In this document: in pieces, positions 46,176 through 54,751 of the stretch
Layout: every line of letters begins with the position of its first letter
Position numbering within the stretch: position 1 is the stretch's first letter
Assembly (NCBI RefSeq): GCF_023062595.1
Contig: NZ_JALLAN010000018.1
Coordinates: 30,123 to 94,122 of the forward strand
Origin: Arthrobacter rhizosphaerae
GTDB lineage: Bacteria; Actinomycetota; Actinomycetes; Actinomycetales; Micrococcaceae
DNA length: 64,000 nucleotides
Reading direction: 5' to 3'
Translations under genes and position numbers: made by a program
The notes under the pieces: generated by a model
Seen by the model: only the letters and a program-made list of their open reading frames with translations
Databases searched by the model: none
Told to the model about the DNA's origin: nothing

Positions 46176-46201
46176 ACAAAGTCAATACTTTGTCCTGACA
46201 T
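46176..46201. promoter_or_regulatory. Operator candidate before the inositol importer operon
   Basis: ACAAAGT-caat-ACTTTGT (46176-46193) is a perfect inverted repeat. It overlaps TGTCCTGACA (46191-46200), itself an inverted repeat TGTC-ct-GACA. The 13-mer at 46189-46201 matches 62448-62460 before iolC in 12 of 13 bases, at a similar distance from the gene. Confidence 0.55.
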
Positions 46202-46289
46202 TAGGATGTTTATACGAAGTTAAGCGCTTTCCATGGCCGTTATTACCTTCGGCGCCCATGCCGCCTGCTATTATTCAAAAAAAGGCAGT

Positions 46290-46301
46290 ATGTCCTATCA
46301 A
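46290..46301. promoter_or_regulatory. Operator candidate before the GntR regulator gene
   Basis: ATGTCCTATCAA matches ATGTCCTGTCAA at 62433-62444 in 11 of 12 bases and lies exactly 100 bases from the TGTCCTGACA at 46191. Placement 68 bases before gntR suggests autoregulation. Confidence 0.4.
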
Positions 46302-46368
46302 GCGAACATGCAACCTGACCCAAGCGGCCCCTGGACGCAGGTAAGCCGCAGCACAAGGGAGCGCTCAT

Positions 46369-47109
46369 ATGGCGAAACAGTTAAATCTCAGTATCGACCG
46401 CTCATCCCCGGTACCGCTTTACCACCAGGTGGTTCAGGGCATCGAGTCCGCAATCCATTCCGGGCTGTTGGCCCCCGGAAGCCGCCTTGAAAACGAAATT
46501 GACCTCGCCGCCCAGTTGAACCTTTCCCGGCCCACCATGCGCAAGGCCATGGATGAACTGGTCCGCTCAGGCCTGCTGGTCCGTAAACGCGGAGTGGGAA
46601 CGCAGGTGGTGTCCAGCCAGGTCCGCCGCCCCCTGGAACTCTCCAGCCTCTACGACGACCTCAAAAACAACGGCAGCAAGCCCACAACGGATGTCCTGAT
46701 GTTCGCCCACGACGAGGCGGATGCTCCCACCAGGGAAGCGCTGCATTTGCCGGCCGGCGCCAAGGTCTACCACTTCACCCGGCTCCGGAAAGTAGGGGGT
46801 AAACCGCTTGCCCTGATGGAAAACTGGGTGCGTGACGATATCACTACCATCAGTGAGGACCTCCTCAAGGAGCAGGGCCTGTACGCCATCCTCCGCAACG
46901 CCGGCGTCAATTTCCGGCTGGCCACACAGCGCATCGGGGCATTGGTTGCCAACGATTACCAGGCTCCCCTGCTCGAAACCCAAGTCGGCTCTGCACTCGT
47001 GAGTATGGAGCGCACCGCTGTGGACGACACCGGACGCAATGTAGAGACGGGTCATCACGTTTACCGGGCTGACTCCTACAGTTTTGAAATGACACTCGTC
47101 CAGCGCTGA
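46369..47109 (+). CDS. GntR/HutC-family regulator, probable inositol regulator
   Basis: The 246-residue protein has an N-terminal winged helix (residues 10-75, LYHQVVQGIESAIHSG...LNLSRPTMRKAMDELV) followed by a UTRA effector domain of the HutC subfamily. It is divergent from the inositol importer and 32 bases upstream of iolB on the same strand. I infer that it represses the iol genes until an inositol catabolite binds, and that the TGTCCTGACA-type sites are its operators. A GGGAGC sequence precedes the ATG. Confidence 0.88.
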   Translation: MAKQLNLSIDRSSPVPLYHQVVQGIESAIHSGLLAPGSRLENEIDLAAQLNLSRPTMRKAMDELVRSGLLVRKRGVGTQVVSSQVRRPLELSSLYDDLKNNGSKPTTDVLMFAHDEADAPTREALHLPAGAKVYHFTRLRKVGGKPLALMENWVRDDITTISEDLLKEQGLYAILRNAGVNFRLATQRIGALVANDYQAPLLETQVGSALVSMERTAVDDTGRNVETGHHVYRADSYSFEMTLVQR

Positions 47110-47141
47110 GCGAAGGACTGACACGAACCGGAGAGTTACTG

Positions 47142-48053
47142 ATGGCCGAATGGGTGTACCCGCTGGGAACAGCTTCCGAAGGTGAGTGGGACGTCTCGCT
47201 CGGAACCGCAGGCTCGTCCCTCGCTGTTGAAGGATGGGAACACACGGGGCTGAAGGTGGCCACCCTGGCCGCCGGTGCCGCCGTCGAACTTTCCACGGCA
47301 GCCGAGGAACGGATCGTCATTCCGCTCAGCGGAGCGTTCACTGTTTCCGTGGACGGGATCAAGTATGAGCTGACCGGCCGGCCCAACGTCTTCAGCGGAC
47401 CCAGTGATGTGTTGTATTCGGGTACCGGCAAGGCCCTCACCATTACAACGGCCGACGGCGGGCGGGTGGCAATTGCGACCGCCCCCGCCAAGATCGAGTA
47501 TCCCACGAGGCTTATTACTGCCGCCGAAATACCGGTGGAACTCCGCGGAGCCGGCAACTGCTCGCGCCAGGTCCACAATTTCGGTACGCCGGCGGCACTG
47601 GAGGCGGACCGCTTCATCGTCTGCGAAGTCATCACGCCCGCAGGCAACTGGTCCTCCTACCCTCCCCACAAGCACGATGAGGAGAAAGAGGGCGAAACGC
47701 GCCTCGAGGAGATCTATTACTTCGAGACCCAGGTGACCGCTGGTGGACCCGATCCCGCTTCGGGTCATGGATCTGATGATGCTGACGCTATCGGCTACCA
47801 GCGGGTCTACGCCTCTGACGAGCGGCCCATCAACGTAACGGCGGAGGTGCGCACCGGTGACGTCGTCCTGGTCCCCTATGGCTGGCATGGACCTGCGATG
47901 GCAGCCCCTGGCTATGACCTGTACTACCTCAACGTCATGGCAGGCCCCGGCCGGGTCCGCGACTGGCTTATCAGCGATGACCCCCATCACGGCTGGATCC
48001 GGCAGACCTGGGAGGACCAGGACGTCGATTCACGGCTGCCGTTCCGAGGATAG
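47142..48053 (+). CDS. iolB: 5-deoxy-glucuronate isomerase
   Basis: The 303-residue bicupin enzyme has the IolB landmark YPPHKHDEEKEGETRLEEIYYFE, whose histidines and glutamate bind the metal, and VLVPYGWHGP later. It isomerises 5-deoxy-D-glucuronate to 2-deoxy-5-keto-D-gluconate, the step between IolD and IolC in inositol catabolism. GGAGAG precedes the ATG. It shares an operon with the GntR regulator rather than with the other catabolic genes, which lie 6 kb away on the other strand. Confidence 0.92.
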   Translation: MAEWVYPLGTASEGEWDVSLGTAGSSLAVEGWEHTGLKVATLAAGAAVELSTAAEERIVIPLSGAFTVSVDGIKYELTGRPNVFSGPSDVLYSGTGKALTITTADGGRVAIATAPAKIEYPTRLITAAEIPVELRGAGNCSRQVHNFGTPAALEADRFIVCEVITPAGNWSSYPPHKHDEEKEGETRLEEIYYFETQVTAGGPDPASGHGSDDADAIGYQRVYASDERPINVTAEVRTGDVVLVPYGWHGPAMAAPGYDLYYLNVMAGPGRVRDWLISDDPHHGWIRQTWEDQDVDSRLPFRG

Positions 48054-48060
48054 CCGGGGG

Positions 48061-48642
48061 TTATGGCATCTGGTGATGCTGCGACCGGAGCGCACGCCCC
48101 GGAAGGTCGAGCTCGAAGTGGATTGTCTCGAACCGGGGGTCCGCCTCGGGCATATCCCCTGTGCGGGCGTCGTGGATTTCCCTGACGGGCAATGACCGCC
48201 AGAAGTCTTCCGCTCCTGGCACCTTGGCGTTGGTATGGAGACAGAGCAGGGTGGTGCCGGTGTCCGCTGTGGCAAACTCCCATACCCGGCCGACGAGCTC
48301 CCGGGCCAACCCCTTCCTCCGGTGCTCCGGCAGCACAGCCAGCCTCAGCAACTGCGCCACCTGATGGGGATCCGAGTAACGCTCCGCGAGCCAGGCCGGG
48401 TGGGGTGGCGAGGATGGTCCTCCCATCCGAAGGGCACAAGTGCCCACTACTTCCTCGTCGTGCATCGCTATGAACATGGCCTGGCGGGGATTCCTGACGT
48501 AGACGCCGTCCAGATCATCCAAGTCCCAGTGCCATTCAGGAACGTAGCCGTAGCCGAGGTCTCGCTGCGCAACCTCAAGAACCACACGCCGTGCACCCTC
48601 CAACTGGAGTTCGCTGGTGGCCCGGGTGATGCTGTAGTTCAT
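48061..48642 (-). CDS. GNAT acetyltransferase linked to the ABC importer
   Basis: The 193-residue protein has a GNAT fold with motif A EHRRKGLARELVGRVWEFA and a preceding beta strand LLRLAVLP. It starts with a four-base overlap with the ATPase gene of the nickel/peptide-type importer, so it is the last gene of that operon. It could acetylate an imported ligand or metallophore, or detoxify a product; no substrate is predictable. The opposite-strand iolB stops seven bases away. Confidence 0.82.
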   Translation of the reverse strand: MNYSITRATSELQLEGARRVVLEVAQRDLGYGYVPEWHWDLDDLDGVYVRNPRQAMFIAMHDEEVVGTCALRMGGPSSPPHPAWLAERYSDPHQVAQLLRLAVLPEHRRKGLARELVGRVWEFATADTGTTLLCLHTNAKVPGAEDFWRSLPVREIHDARTGDMPEADPRFETIHFELDLPGRALRSQHHQMP

Positions 48643-50336
48643 ACTGCTGCCTTTCCAGAGCTGTGGACCGAATCGGCATCCTCAAATGGGAGGGGGCTGA
48701 AGATTTCCTGTGCGGCGATGATTTCCCGTGCTGCCCTGCTGGTGGCTGCCCCCAGGTTACCCGCCCCGAGTTCTTCCACAATTCTTCCCTCGTCCAGAAC
48801 ACAGATCCTGGGGCACAGCTCTTCCAGAACGGGCAGTTCATGGGAGACCACCAACAACGCCGTCCCTGTTTCCTGTGTAAGGCGGTGAAGGAGTATCAGC
48901 ATCTCGGCCCGCAGTGCGGCATCCAATGCAGTTACAGGTTCATCCGCCACCAACAGCGACGGCGAGATGGCCAGTGCCCGGGCGATACTGACTCTTTGGC
49001 ATTGGCCCGTACTGAGTTGGCCCGGCCTTCGCTGCGTGTAGCCGGACAACCCAACCTCCGCCAGCAATTCCATTGCCCGGCTGCGCCGCTCGCCCCGGCT
49101 CCCCACTTGATGGAAATCAAGGGGATCCATGATCTGTTCCAACGCTGAGCGCCAGGGGTTCAGGGCAGCTCGCGGATCCTGCGGCACCAGCTGGACACGG
49201 CGGCGGAGCGATTTCCACCCGGTTTCTGTCGGGCTTGATCCAGCGATCTCAATAAGGCCTGCCGAAGGCCGTTCCAGCCCGACCAGGCACCTGATCAGCG
49301 TGCTCTTGCCAGAACCGCTTCTGCCCAGCAATCCGACAGATTCCCCCGACGCTACCGACAGGTCAAGACCGCGGAGGACCTCTGGCTCCCGGGAGGAGTA
49401 CGCCTGCCGTAGGCCCTGAACCCGCAACACCAAGGGAACGTGACCCGCCGATGGCACCGAGGCCAGACCTTCCGCACGACTGTTGGTGCCTTGCTCCCCG
49501 GACACCTCCGAACCTGTCGCCGCAGGCACAGGGCGTGGGCGTGCGAGCAAGCGTTGTGTCTCCGGATGTTGCGGATCTGCCAACACCTGCCATGCAGGAC
49601 CGCTCTCCACGCTGTGCCCCTGCGCCAGCACCGTGATGTCGTCGGCCAGGGCGGCAGCCAGGTCCCGGTCGTGTGTCACCAGGAGCACTGCAGTCCCGGC
49701 ATCCGCCTGATCGCGCAAGGCGCTTGCCAGAGTTCGGCGCGCGACGCCGTCGAGCGCCGTACTTGGCTCATCAGCGAGCAGGACCGCCGGGTTCCCGGCT
49801 GCGGCCAGCGCCAGTTCCAACCGCTGGGCCATACCTCCACTGAGTTCGAAGCAATACTTGTTCCCGACGCCGTCATGATGGCCCAAGCCTGCCGCGTCGA
49901 GTCGCGCCTGTTCACTTGCCTTCCCCCGAGGCAGGGGCTGGCCAACGTTGCGGAAAACTTCGCGCACCAGAGATCCGGTCCGGCGCAAGGATGTCAGCGA
50001 CTCTTCCGGGTCCTGGAAGATCAAACCCATGTGGCAGGCCCTCACTTGCAGCCAGTCGTGCTCATTTGCAGCCGTTAGGTTCCAGCGAAGAGTCTGTCCG
50101 TGCCTTCCGTTCGACTCAGCAACATCGAGGCGGAAGAGGGCGGACGAGACGTCAGTATGCGGTCCGGACAATCCGATGAGGGTACGGAGCAGCGTGGATT
50201 TCCCGGACCCGCTGGCCCCCAAGACCACATGGATCCTTCCCTGCTTCAGGGATAGCCCTAGATCCGTGAGAATCTGTTGCCCGCGGATGCTCACGTTCAA
50301 TCCGGATACCGTCAGGACATCTTTCGTGTCATTCAC
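48639..50336 (-). CDS. Nickel/peptide-type ABC importer, fused double ATPase
   Basis: The GTG at 50336 follows GGAGGTGG and overlaps the permease stop by four bases (GTGA), so I drop 48 upstream codons. The 565-residue protein fuses the two ATPases that are usually separate (NikD/NikE or DppD/DppF). The first has Walker A GASGSGKST and signature LSGGMAQRLELA, the second Walker A GRSGSGKST and signature LSTGQCQRVSIA. It drives uptake through the two permeases encoded upstream. The importer family carries nickel complexes, opine metallophores or peptides. Confidence 0.9.
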   Translation of the reverse strand: MNDTKDVLTVSGLNVSIRGQQILTDLGLSLKQGRIHVVLGASGSGKSTLLRTLIGLSGPHTDVSSALFRLDVAESNGRHGQTLRWNLTAANEHDWLQVRACHMGLIFQDPEESLTSLRRTGSLVREVFRNVGQPLPRGKASEQARLDAAGLGHHDGVGNKYCFELSGGMAQRLELALAAAGNPAVLLADEPSTALDGVARRTLASALRDQADAGTAVLLVTHDRDLAAALADDITVLAQGHSVESGPAWQVLADPQHPETQRLLARPRPVPAATGSEVSGEQGTNSRAEGLASVPSAGHVPLVLRVQGLRQAYSSREPEVLRGLDLSVASGESVGLLGRSGSGKSTLIRCLVGLERPSAGLIEIAGSSPTETGWKSLRRRVQLVPQDPRAALNPWRSALEQIMDPLDFHQVGSRGERRSRAMELLAEVGLSGYTQRRPGQLSTGQCQRVSIARALAISPSLLVADEPVTALDAALRAEMLILLHRLTQETGTALLVVSHELPVLEELCPRICVLDEGRIVEELGAGNLGAATSRAAREIIAAQEIFSPLPFEDADSVHSSGKAAV

Positions 50337-51154
50337 CCGGCCACCTCCAAGCGGTCCCGCAACCCTTCGCCGAGGCACGTCAGGCCCAGTACAGTGACCA
50401 GGACGGCAAAACCGGGTCCCAGCACCAAATGGGGTGCGGACCAGAGGGCCGCGCGCCCCTCCTGGAGCATGGCGCCCCATTCCGGGCTCGGCGGCTGCGC
50501 GCCCAGGCCAAGGAAGCTCAACCCCGCCACAACGGTGATCAATTGCCCGGCCTCCACTGCCGCCAGAACCAGGATGGGGCCGCGCAGCCGGGGCCAGGCC
50601 TCCCTACGCAGCAGAAGCCCTCGGTTTGCTCCCAGGGCCAGGGCAGTTTGTGCGGAACGGGATGCCAGCGCCTGCCGGACCAGCGATCGCGAAAGCCGGG
50701 CGAAGGGAGCCCACATCACCAGCATGACGCCGGTCAGGACCACCCCCAGCGAGGGTCCGTAGATACCTGCGAACGCCAGGGCAACAATGACTGCAGGAAA
50801 TGCCACGAGGAGGTCGATGATATTTGTTGCCAGCCGGTCCACGGAACGTCCCGCCGCTGCGGCTAGCGCTCCGAGGACAGTACCAGCAGCAACGATGCCC
50901 AGCAGGGCCAGCGCCGTGAACAGCAAGGTCAGCCGGCCGCCGTGCAAAACCCGGGAAAGCACGTCGCGACCAAATTTATCGGTTCCCAACAGATGCTCAG
51001 CTGACGGTGCCGAGAGCGGCTTTCCAACGAGCTGGAGGGCGGGATCATAGGGAGCTATCCAGGGAGCGGCACAAGCGAGCACCACCATTCCACCCGTGAT
51101 GACCACACCCGTCATGTACAGCACTGTGCCTTTGCCTTCGCTGAAAGCACTCAT
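50333..51154 (-). CDS. Nickel/peptide-type ABC importer, permease C
   Basis: The ATG at 51154 overlaps the stop of the upstream permease by four bases (ATGA) and follows AGGGAA, giving 273 residues. It has an N-terminal membrane helix, the HLLGTDKFGRDVLSRVLHGG segment typical of DppC/NikC permeases, and about six membrane helices with the EAWPRLRGPILVLAA-type coupling region. It pairs with the DppB-like permease to form the channel. Operon structure and overlaps show co-translation with its neighbours. Confidence 0.9.
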   Translation of the reverse strand: MSAFSEGKGTVLYMTGVVITGGMVVLACAAPWIAPYDPALQLVGKPLSAPSAEHLLGTDKFGRDVLSRVLHGGRLTLLFTALALLGIVAAGTVLGALAAAAGRSVDRLATNIIDLLVAFPAVIVALAFAGIYGPSLGVVLTGVMLVMWAPFARLSRSLVRQALASRSAQTALALGANRGLLLRREAWPRLRGPILVLAAVEAGQLITVVAGLSFLGLGAQPPSPEWGAMLQEGRAALWSAPHLVLGPGFAVLVTVLGLTCLGEGLRDRLEVAG

Positions 51155-52155
51155 GCGGTTCCCTTCAATTTCCGATACGTCCGCGGGTCCAGTAGACGCT
51201 GCCCCACATCCACGCTGCGGTTCACGATGATCGCCATCAGGACCATCACAATGACGTAGGCCTGGATGACGGGATAGTCCTGGGCTCCGATTGCCTCGAC
51301 GGCATAGGCGCCCACACCGGGCCATGAGAAAACCACTTCAGTGATGACAGCTCCGCCCATCAGTGTCGCAGTGGTGAGGCCGGCGAGTGTCATAACCGGA
51401 GCCAAGGATGGGCGAAGTGTGTGGCGCAGGAGAACGGTCCGTGGCTTGGCGCCGCGCGCCTTCGCGGCGGCAGCATAGGTCATGGCACCCTGCTCCAACA
51501 CGGAGGCACGCAACACGCGTGCCATTGTGGGCACCCCGGAAACAGCCATGACGACGGCGGGGAGCCAGAGCCGCGAGGCAGTAGCCTCCCCCGCGATGGG
51601 ATAGCCCGCGGCTTCCGCCGCCCACCGCAGGCCCAGGGTTGCGGTCAGGAATGTTGGTACCGCCGCTGCTGCGATACTCAAGACCCTCAGCACGTGATCC
51701 ATCGGGCCATCCGGCTTGCGAACAGCAAGCCACGCCGTCAGGGCGGACATCAAAAGCAGAAGTCCCATGGCACTGAAGCCCAGGCCAATACTGGCCGGAA
51801 GCCGATCGGCGATCTCCGACAGCACGGACTCGCCGGTGCGGAAGGACTTGCCAAAGTCACCACTCACCACTCTGCCCAGCCAGATCACGTATTGCTCGGC
51901 CACGGATTTATCCAGTCCCAGCTCAGCACGCCTGACCTCGCGGGAGCGGGTGTCTTCTTCAGGGGTCAGAAACGTGGAGGCGCCGGATGCTCCAAACTCG
52001 ATATCAACGGGATCTCCCGGGGCTGACCTGATGAGGGCGAACACCAACACAGATGCTGCCAGGACAAGCGACAAAAGGGACGTAAAACCGTGTACGAGCA
52101 CCCTTAGCACTCCCCATCCAAGCAACCTGCGAAGGCTACTTGCTGATGCCAACAT
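51151..52155 (-). CDS. Nickel/peptide-type ABC importer, permease B
   Basis: The 334-residue protein matches DppB/NikB permeases: RSAPGDPVDIEFG near the N-terminus, the ELGLDKSVAEQYVIWLGRVVSGDFGKSF block, about six helices and the AAAKARGAKPRTVLLRHTLRP coupling segment. The ATG at 52155 overlaps the binding-protein gene by 20 bases. An internal GTG at 52101 preceded by GGGGAG could be the true start, which would shorten the tail by 18 residues. It is a membrane channel half with the DppC-like partner. Confidence 0.88.
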   Translation of the reverse strand: MLASASSLRRLLGWGVLRVLVHGFTSLLSLVLAASVLVFALIRSAPGDPVDIEFGASGASTFLTPEEDTRSREVRRAELGLDKSVAEQYVIWLGRVVSGDFGKSFRTGESVLSEIADRLPASIGLGFSAMGLLLLMSALTAWLAVRKPDGPMDHVLRVLSIAAAAVPTFLTATLGLRWAAEAAGYPIAGEATASRLWLPAVVMAVSGVPTMARVLRASVLEQGAMTYAAAAKARGAKPRTVLLRHTLRPSLAPVMTLAGLTTATLMGGAVITEVVFSWPGVGAYAVEAIGAQDYPVIQAYVIVMVLMAIIVNRSVDVGQRLLDPRTYRKLKGTA

Positions 52156-53713
52156 CGCCCGTGATCAGCTGTCCATACTGCAGCGGATGCGCGGTAAAGC
52201 CGCTGACTTTGCTGCTCACCGCCGTCGCCACCACGCGCGGGTGCAGCGGTACCGACGGTACGTACTCGGTCATCAACCTGTTGACCTCCAGGAGCGCATC
52301 CGATCGTTCCTGGGCATTTCCTGCCGCGGCCGCGGTTTTGAGGAGTTCCTCGATTCCGGGGATCGCCAGCTTGGAGTGGTTCCCCGCGCCGTCCGGGGCG
52401 GCCTGCCCGGCAATCAGCGTGGAGGCTGAGCCCACAGTCGTCCAGGCCTGTGTGGCAGCGTCCCAGTTGCCGTTCTTGATGGCTTGGGTAATGAGCGTGC
52501 TTTCCACGTTCTGAACCTGGACATCAATGCCTAGTTTGCCCCACTGGGCTTGAAGCACTTCTCCTGTGGCGGCTTCCGCGCCGAATGTCAGCAGCCGCAG
52601 CACAAACGGTTTGCCATCCTTTTGCCTTTTGCCGTCCTCCATCGTCCATCCGGCATCGTCCAGCAACTCTGCCGCGCGGACGGGATCATAGGAGGTAAAG
52701 CCGGTGGCGGCAGCGTCCGGATAGCCCGGGTTGGAGGCAAGCCAGCTGGGGCTTGGTGTTGTGAGGCTGTTGGTGGCCAGCTCCACGAGCTCCTTACGGT
52801 CCACTCCCCAGCCCAAGGCCTGGCGCACCCGCACGTCTGCGAGCGCCGGTGCAATAGCCGAGGATGGGTTCAGGTACGCCGCCACTGTATTTGCAGCCGG
52901 GACGTCCACCAGCTGGACGGCCTGTGACTGCTGAAGCTCCTTGGCCCTGTCGCTGGGGATGTCCTGAACGATGTCCGCTTGGGCGGAGAGGGCCAATTGC
53001 GCCCGGGCCTGATGATCGGTGACCTGCCGCACTTCTACTGTCTTCAGCTTCGGCCGTCCGCCCCACCAGGAACCGTTGGCTTCCAGGACCATGGTGCGAT
53101 CGGTGGTGAAGTCCTTGATTCTGTAAGGGCCTGACAGGTCGCTGGCGGCAGGATCAACCCCGCCGACGGCATCCGGCGCCAAGAGCGAAGCGTTGTAAAT
53201 GACTGTTTGGTAGTGCGCGAGCGCGAAAGGCAGCTCGGGTTGCGGCGATGGCGTTTTGAAAGTCACCTTGTCAGTGCCAGAGGCCTCGATAGTGACGTTT
53301 TTCAACTGTCCCTGCGCGAGACTGTTGAGTTTCCGGGACCTCGTCAGCGACGCGACCACTGCCGCTGCGTCAACCGGGGCTCCGCTAGAGAACGTAGCGC
53401 CTTTTCGCAGCTGAACTGTCCATTCCGCCGGAGCCGTTGCTTCCATCTTTTCGGCAAGCTCCGGAACCACCTTCCCCTCAGGCGTTATACGCATCAGGGC
53501 CTCAGCAGCACCGTGGGCCCGCAGGTAGGAAGCCGACAATTCGGCTGCCGGGTCGACACTCTTGGCTATGGCCCCCGTAGCGACCCGCATCAGCTCCCCG
53601 GCAGGAGCTCCGGCGGGCGGAGCGCTACCCGCAGTGCCTGCGCACGACGTGAATGTGAGGGCTAATACGGCAGCACCGGCAAAAAGGGTGGCGCTGTAAC
53701 GAAATCCGCGCAT
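52136..53713 (-). CDS. Nickel/peptide-type substrate-binding lipoprotein
   Basis: The 525-residue protein is a solute-binding family 5 member (NikA/DppA/OppA class). A signal peptide with lipobox FTSC is followed by GAIAKSVDPAAELSASYLRAHGAAEALM and the conserved LSGPYRIKDF strand. It sits on the outer membrane face. AAGGACC precedes the ATG. A 19-bp palindrome of Fur/Zur type lies 73 bases upstream, suggesting that the ligand is a metal, metal complex or metallophore rather than a nutrient peptide. The possible leader ORF described separately overlaps its signal peptide in another frame. Confidence 0.88.
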   Translation of the reverse strand: MRGFRYSATLFAGAAVLALTFTSCAGTAGSAPPAGAPAGELMRVATGAIAKSVDPAAELSASYLRAHGAAEALMRITPEGKVVPELAEKMEATAPAEWTVQLRKGATFSSGAPVDAAAVVASLTRSRKLNSLAQGQLKNVTIEASGTDKVTFKTPSPQPELPFALAHYQTVIYNASLLAPDAVGGVDPAASDLSGPYRIKDFTTDRTMVLEANGSWWGGRPKLKTVEVRQVTDHQARAQLALSAQADIVQDIPSDRAKELQQSQAVQLVDVPAANTVAAYLNPSSAIAPALADVRVRQALGWGVDRKELVELATNSLTTPSPSWLASNPGYPDAAATGFTSYDPVRAAELLDDAGWTMEDGKRQKDGKPFVLRLLTFGAEAATGEVLQAQWGKLGIDVQVQNVESTLITQAIKNGNWDAATQAWTTVGSASTLIAGQAAPDGAGNHSKLAIPGIEELLKTAAAAGNAQERSDALLEVNRLMTEYVPSVPLHPRVVATAVSSKVSGFTAHPLQYGQLITGDVGISK

Positions 53714-53762
53714 GGCAGGTCCTTCTAATGAGACGAGGTGGGGGCCCCTCTGCTGACTGCAT
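53625..53762 (-). CDS. Possible Cys/His-rich leader ORF, 45 residues
   Basis: An ATG at 53762 lies five bases after a strong GGGAGGTCC ribosome site, just downstream of the Fur/Zur-like operator. The frame encodes 45 residues with five Cys and five His, most in its second half (TCHARI, FCRCCRISPHIHVVRRHC). It runs out of frame through the start of the binding-protein gene and stops at 53625. It could be a metal-responsive leader peptide controlling translation of the importer. It could also be chance; no homologue is known to me. Confidence 0.3.
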   Translation of the reverse strand: MQSAEGPPPRLIRRTCHARISLQRHPFCRCCRISPHIHVVRRHCG

Positions 53763-53785
53763 CAGAAGGACCTCCCGACCTTATA

Positions 53786-53804
53786 GCAAATGATTCTCAT
53801 TAGC
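53786..53804. promoter_or_regulatory. Fur/Zur-like operator palindrome
   Basis: GCAAATGATTCTCATTAGC has eight-base arms (GCAAATGA and TCATTAGC, one mismatch) around TTC. The AATGA...TCATT core resembles Fur-family boxes. On the minus strand it lies between TTGCTA and TATAAG, a likely -35/-10 pair, so binding would block transcription of the importer operon. Confidence 0.6.
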
Positions 53805-53855
53805 AATGGAAGGGCGTGCCGTAATCTCCTCCGCGGCTCGCCCTCCCTACAGGAG

Positions 53856-54731
53856 TTATGAACTGACCTTTTGCACGTACTGCTTCATGGTTTCCAGCTG
53901 GTAGCGGGAAACCTCCTCGGCAGCATCGTCTTCGGCGAAGACGCTGGAAACCATGACGGTGTTGTCCCTGTCCAGGAAGCCGATCTCCTTCAGGCCGCCG
54001 AAGAACTCGTCCCAGTTGACGTCGCCGTCGCCGATTTTCAGGTGCTGGTGCACGCGGACAGGATTGCCCGGCGGGTTCGTGATGTACCGCAGCCCATGCG
54101 AGGCGTGATGGTCCATGGTGTCCGCGACATGGACAAGGCGCAGCTTATCCCCCGCCGCCTGCATGATCTCCAGCGGAGCGTCCTTCATGTGGAAGCTGTG
54201 CGAAGCGACGTACACCAGCCCCACGTTCTTCGAGTTCAGCCCCCGGATCACCCGGATTGCGGCGAGCCCTTCCTCAACAAAATCATCCGGATGCGGGTCG
54301 ATGAGCAGGTCGATTCCTTCGCGTTCGATGATCGGCAGGAGCTCCTCCATCGAACGGTAGAAGGCACGCTCGGACTCCTCAGCCTTCTCCGGCCGGCCGC
54401 TGAACTCAGTGTTGATGGTCCCCACCCCGAGGTCCACCGTGATCTGGATGGCGCGCTTCCAGTAGCGGACCGCTGCCTCGCGGGCATCTTCGTCCGGCCC
54501 GGACCAGCGCAGCACCGGCAGGACGGAGGCGATCTCTATGCCAGCATCCGAACACGCCTTCTTCAATTGACCCACCAGCTCGTCGTCGGCCTTGGGATGG
54601 TTGAAGAACGGGATGAAATCGGCGTGCGGTGTCAGCTGCATGTACTGATAACCGAGGTCGGCCACCAGTCCGGGGAATTCCAACAGGCTGTGGCTGTGAT
54701 GGAACGGCGTGGGATCGAGGGCGATTTTCAA
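53856..54731 (-). CDS. Sugar phosphate isomerase/epimerase-like TIM barrel (IolH/IolI-like)
   Basis: I start it at the TTG at 54731, eight bases after AGGAG; the 43 upstream codons in frame overlap the preceding gene's end and look non-coding. The 291-residue protein is an AP-endonuclease-2 type TIM barrel (LDPTPFHHSHSLLEFPGLVADLGYQYMQL). Acid and His metal ligands are visible in LIDPHPDDF, YVASHSFHM and LVHVADTMDHH. It lies 20 bases after iolG in the iol operon. IolH or inosose isomerase (IolI) are the likely roles. It is the last gene of the operon. Confidence 0.82.
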   Translation of the reverse strand: MKIALDPTPFHHSHSLLEFPGLVADLGYQYMQLTPHADFIPFFNHPKADDELVGQLKKACSDAGIEIASVLPVLRWSGPDEDAREAAVRYWKRAIQITVDLGVGTINTEFSGRPEKAEESERAFYRSMEELLPIIEREGIDLLIDPHPDDFVEEGLAAIRVIRGLNSKNVGLVYVASHSFHMKDAPLEIMQAAGDKLRLVHVADTMDHHASHGLRYITNPPGNPVRVHQHLKIGDGDVNWDEFFGGLKEIGFLDRDNTVMVSSVFAEDDAAEEVSRYQLETMKQYVQKVSS

Positions 54732-54751
54732 AGCGGTGACTCCTTCACTGT

